DNA from: Allacma fusca
Lineage: Eukaryota > Arthropoda > Collembola > Symphypleona > Sminthuridae
Direction: 5' to 3'
Length of the DNA stretch: 64,000 bases
NCBI GenBank assembly: GCA_947179485.1
Contig: OX359246.1
Span: forward strand, 59,871,632 to 59,935,631
The notes beneath the pieces are model-generated. The model worked only from the letters and a program-made list of their open reading frames with translations. It had not been told where the DNA came from and ran no database searches. Positions 63,582-64,000 of the stretch are shown here, piece after piece. The translations under genes and the position numbers were made by a program. Every line of letters begins with the position of its first letter. Within the stretch, counting starts at the first letter, position 1.

Positions 63582-64000
63582 ATAATGTTATGATTGTAGG
63601 TCCACCATTGATGGGTTATTTCTAAATCAGTTGGATTGATTGTTTTTTAAATTCATGGGAGTTGAAGCATTGCTAGACGAATATCTTGACTATTCTCCAG
63701 ATAATATTCCAGCTACTATTATTTTGCTATGACGCCAAAGAAAATAAAGCTTGCGTTGTGCACGTTGACGAATTGAATCTGAATTTTTGTTAATGTTTTT
63801 ATTTGTTTCTTACAATGTTGAAAACATTGTTCAGTGAACGTACAATTAGTTACTTATTGTTAGGGTATTTTACTACAATTTTTGAAGTTTCGACCACGGA
63901 TTGTAAGTTGAATACATGTTTTCAATTACTCTTTGAATGATCAACCTGGAGGATATGAAATAAATTCTAATTCATTGGTATTTTTTTTATTTATCATTCA
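63582..64000. other. 3' flank of H2B
   Basis: AT-rich spacer to the window end. No further histone gene starts before the edge. Confidence 0.5.

Overview
The window is animal nuclear DNA, most likely from an arthropod and probably a crustacean of the sea-louse (copepod) type. Support comes from replication-dependent histone genes with a 3' stem-loop instead of an intron/poly(A) structure, short-intron genes with TATA plus TCA-type initiators, a chitin-binding peritrophin domain, and several classes of animal transposon. The copepod assignment rests on the look of the H2A/H2B proteins and is inference.

Layout. (1) Positions 1 to about 33,600 hold no transposon and no gene I can support. This AT-rich stretch carries many perfect GA/CT tracts plus CA, TATC and TTC runs, and may be intergenic or intronic regulatory DNA. 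(2) At 33,610-34,271 there is a compact three-exon gene for a 79-residue secreted peptide, with promoter and poly(A) signal. (3) From 34.8 to 60.6 kb is a nested transposon island. It holds a minisatellite, three complete hAT-like non-autonomous elements with 8-bp target duplications (35,840-36,986; 44,368-44,977; 46,888-47,869), and a CR1/L2-type LINE (38,550-42,540) split by a 1,054-bp TIR element (41,116-42,169). It also holds a 5.13-kb CACTA/En-Spm-like element (48,169-53,298) with divergent TNP2-transposase and BEN-domain genes, a pogo-like MITE, a Ulp1-protease/PHD fragment, and a full-length 4.57-kb two-ORF LINE (55,643-60,211) flanked by a 17-bp duplication. A second host gene, a three-exon chitin-binding protein (43,008-43,666), survives inside the island. 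(4) From 60,585 to the end is the edge of a histone cluster on one strand: H4 missing its first ~40 residues where it meets transposon DNA, then intact H2A and H2B.

The most distinctive theme is that nearly every TIR element here has subterminal regions built from degenerate repeats of its own short word: CCCGTTCC, GGTCTGGTCC, GGATAGGATA, CCTATAGGAT, TTGTGCACAA, AAAATAC, GGAATCGG or GGGACGGCGGG. I read these as private transposase-binding arrays. Each autonomous-type element shows damage: an internal deletion in the TNP2 transposase, frameshifts in the BEN gene and in the second LINE, and an insertion in the first LINE.

Splice sites, reading frames and duplications were read by eye. Clade names are from memory of the families and no database search was possible.
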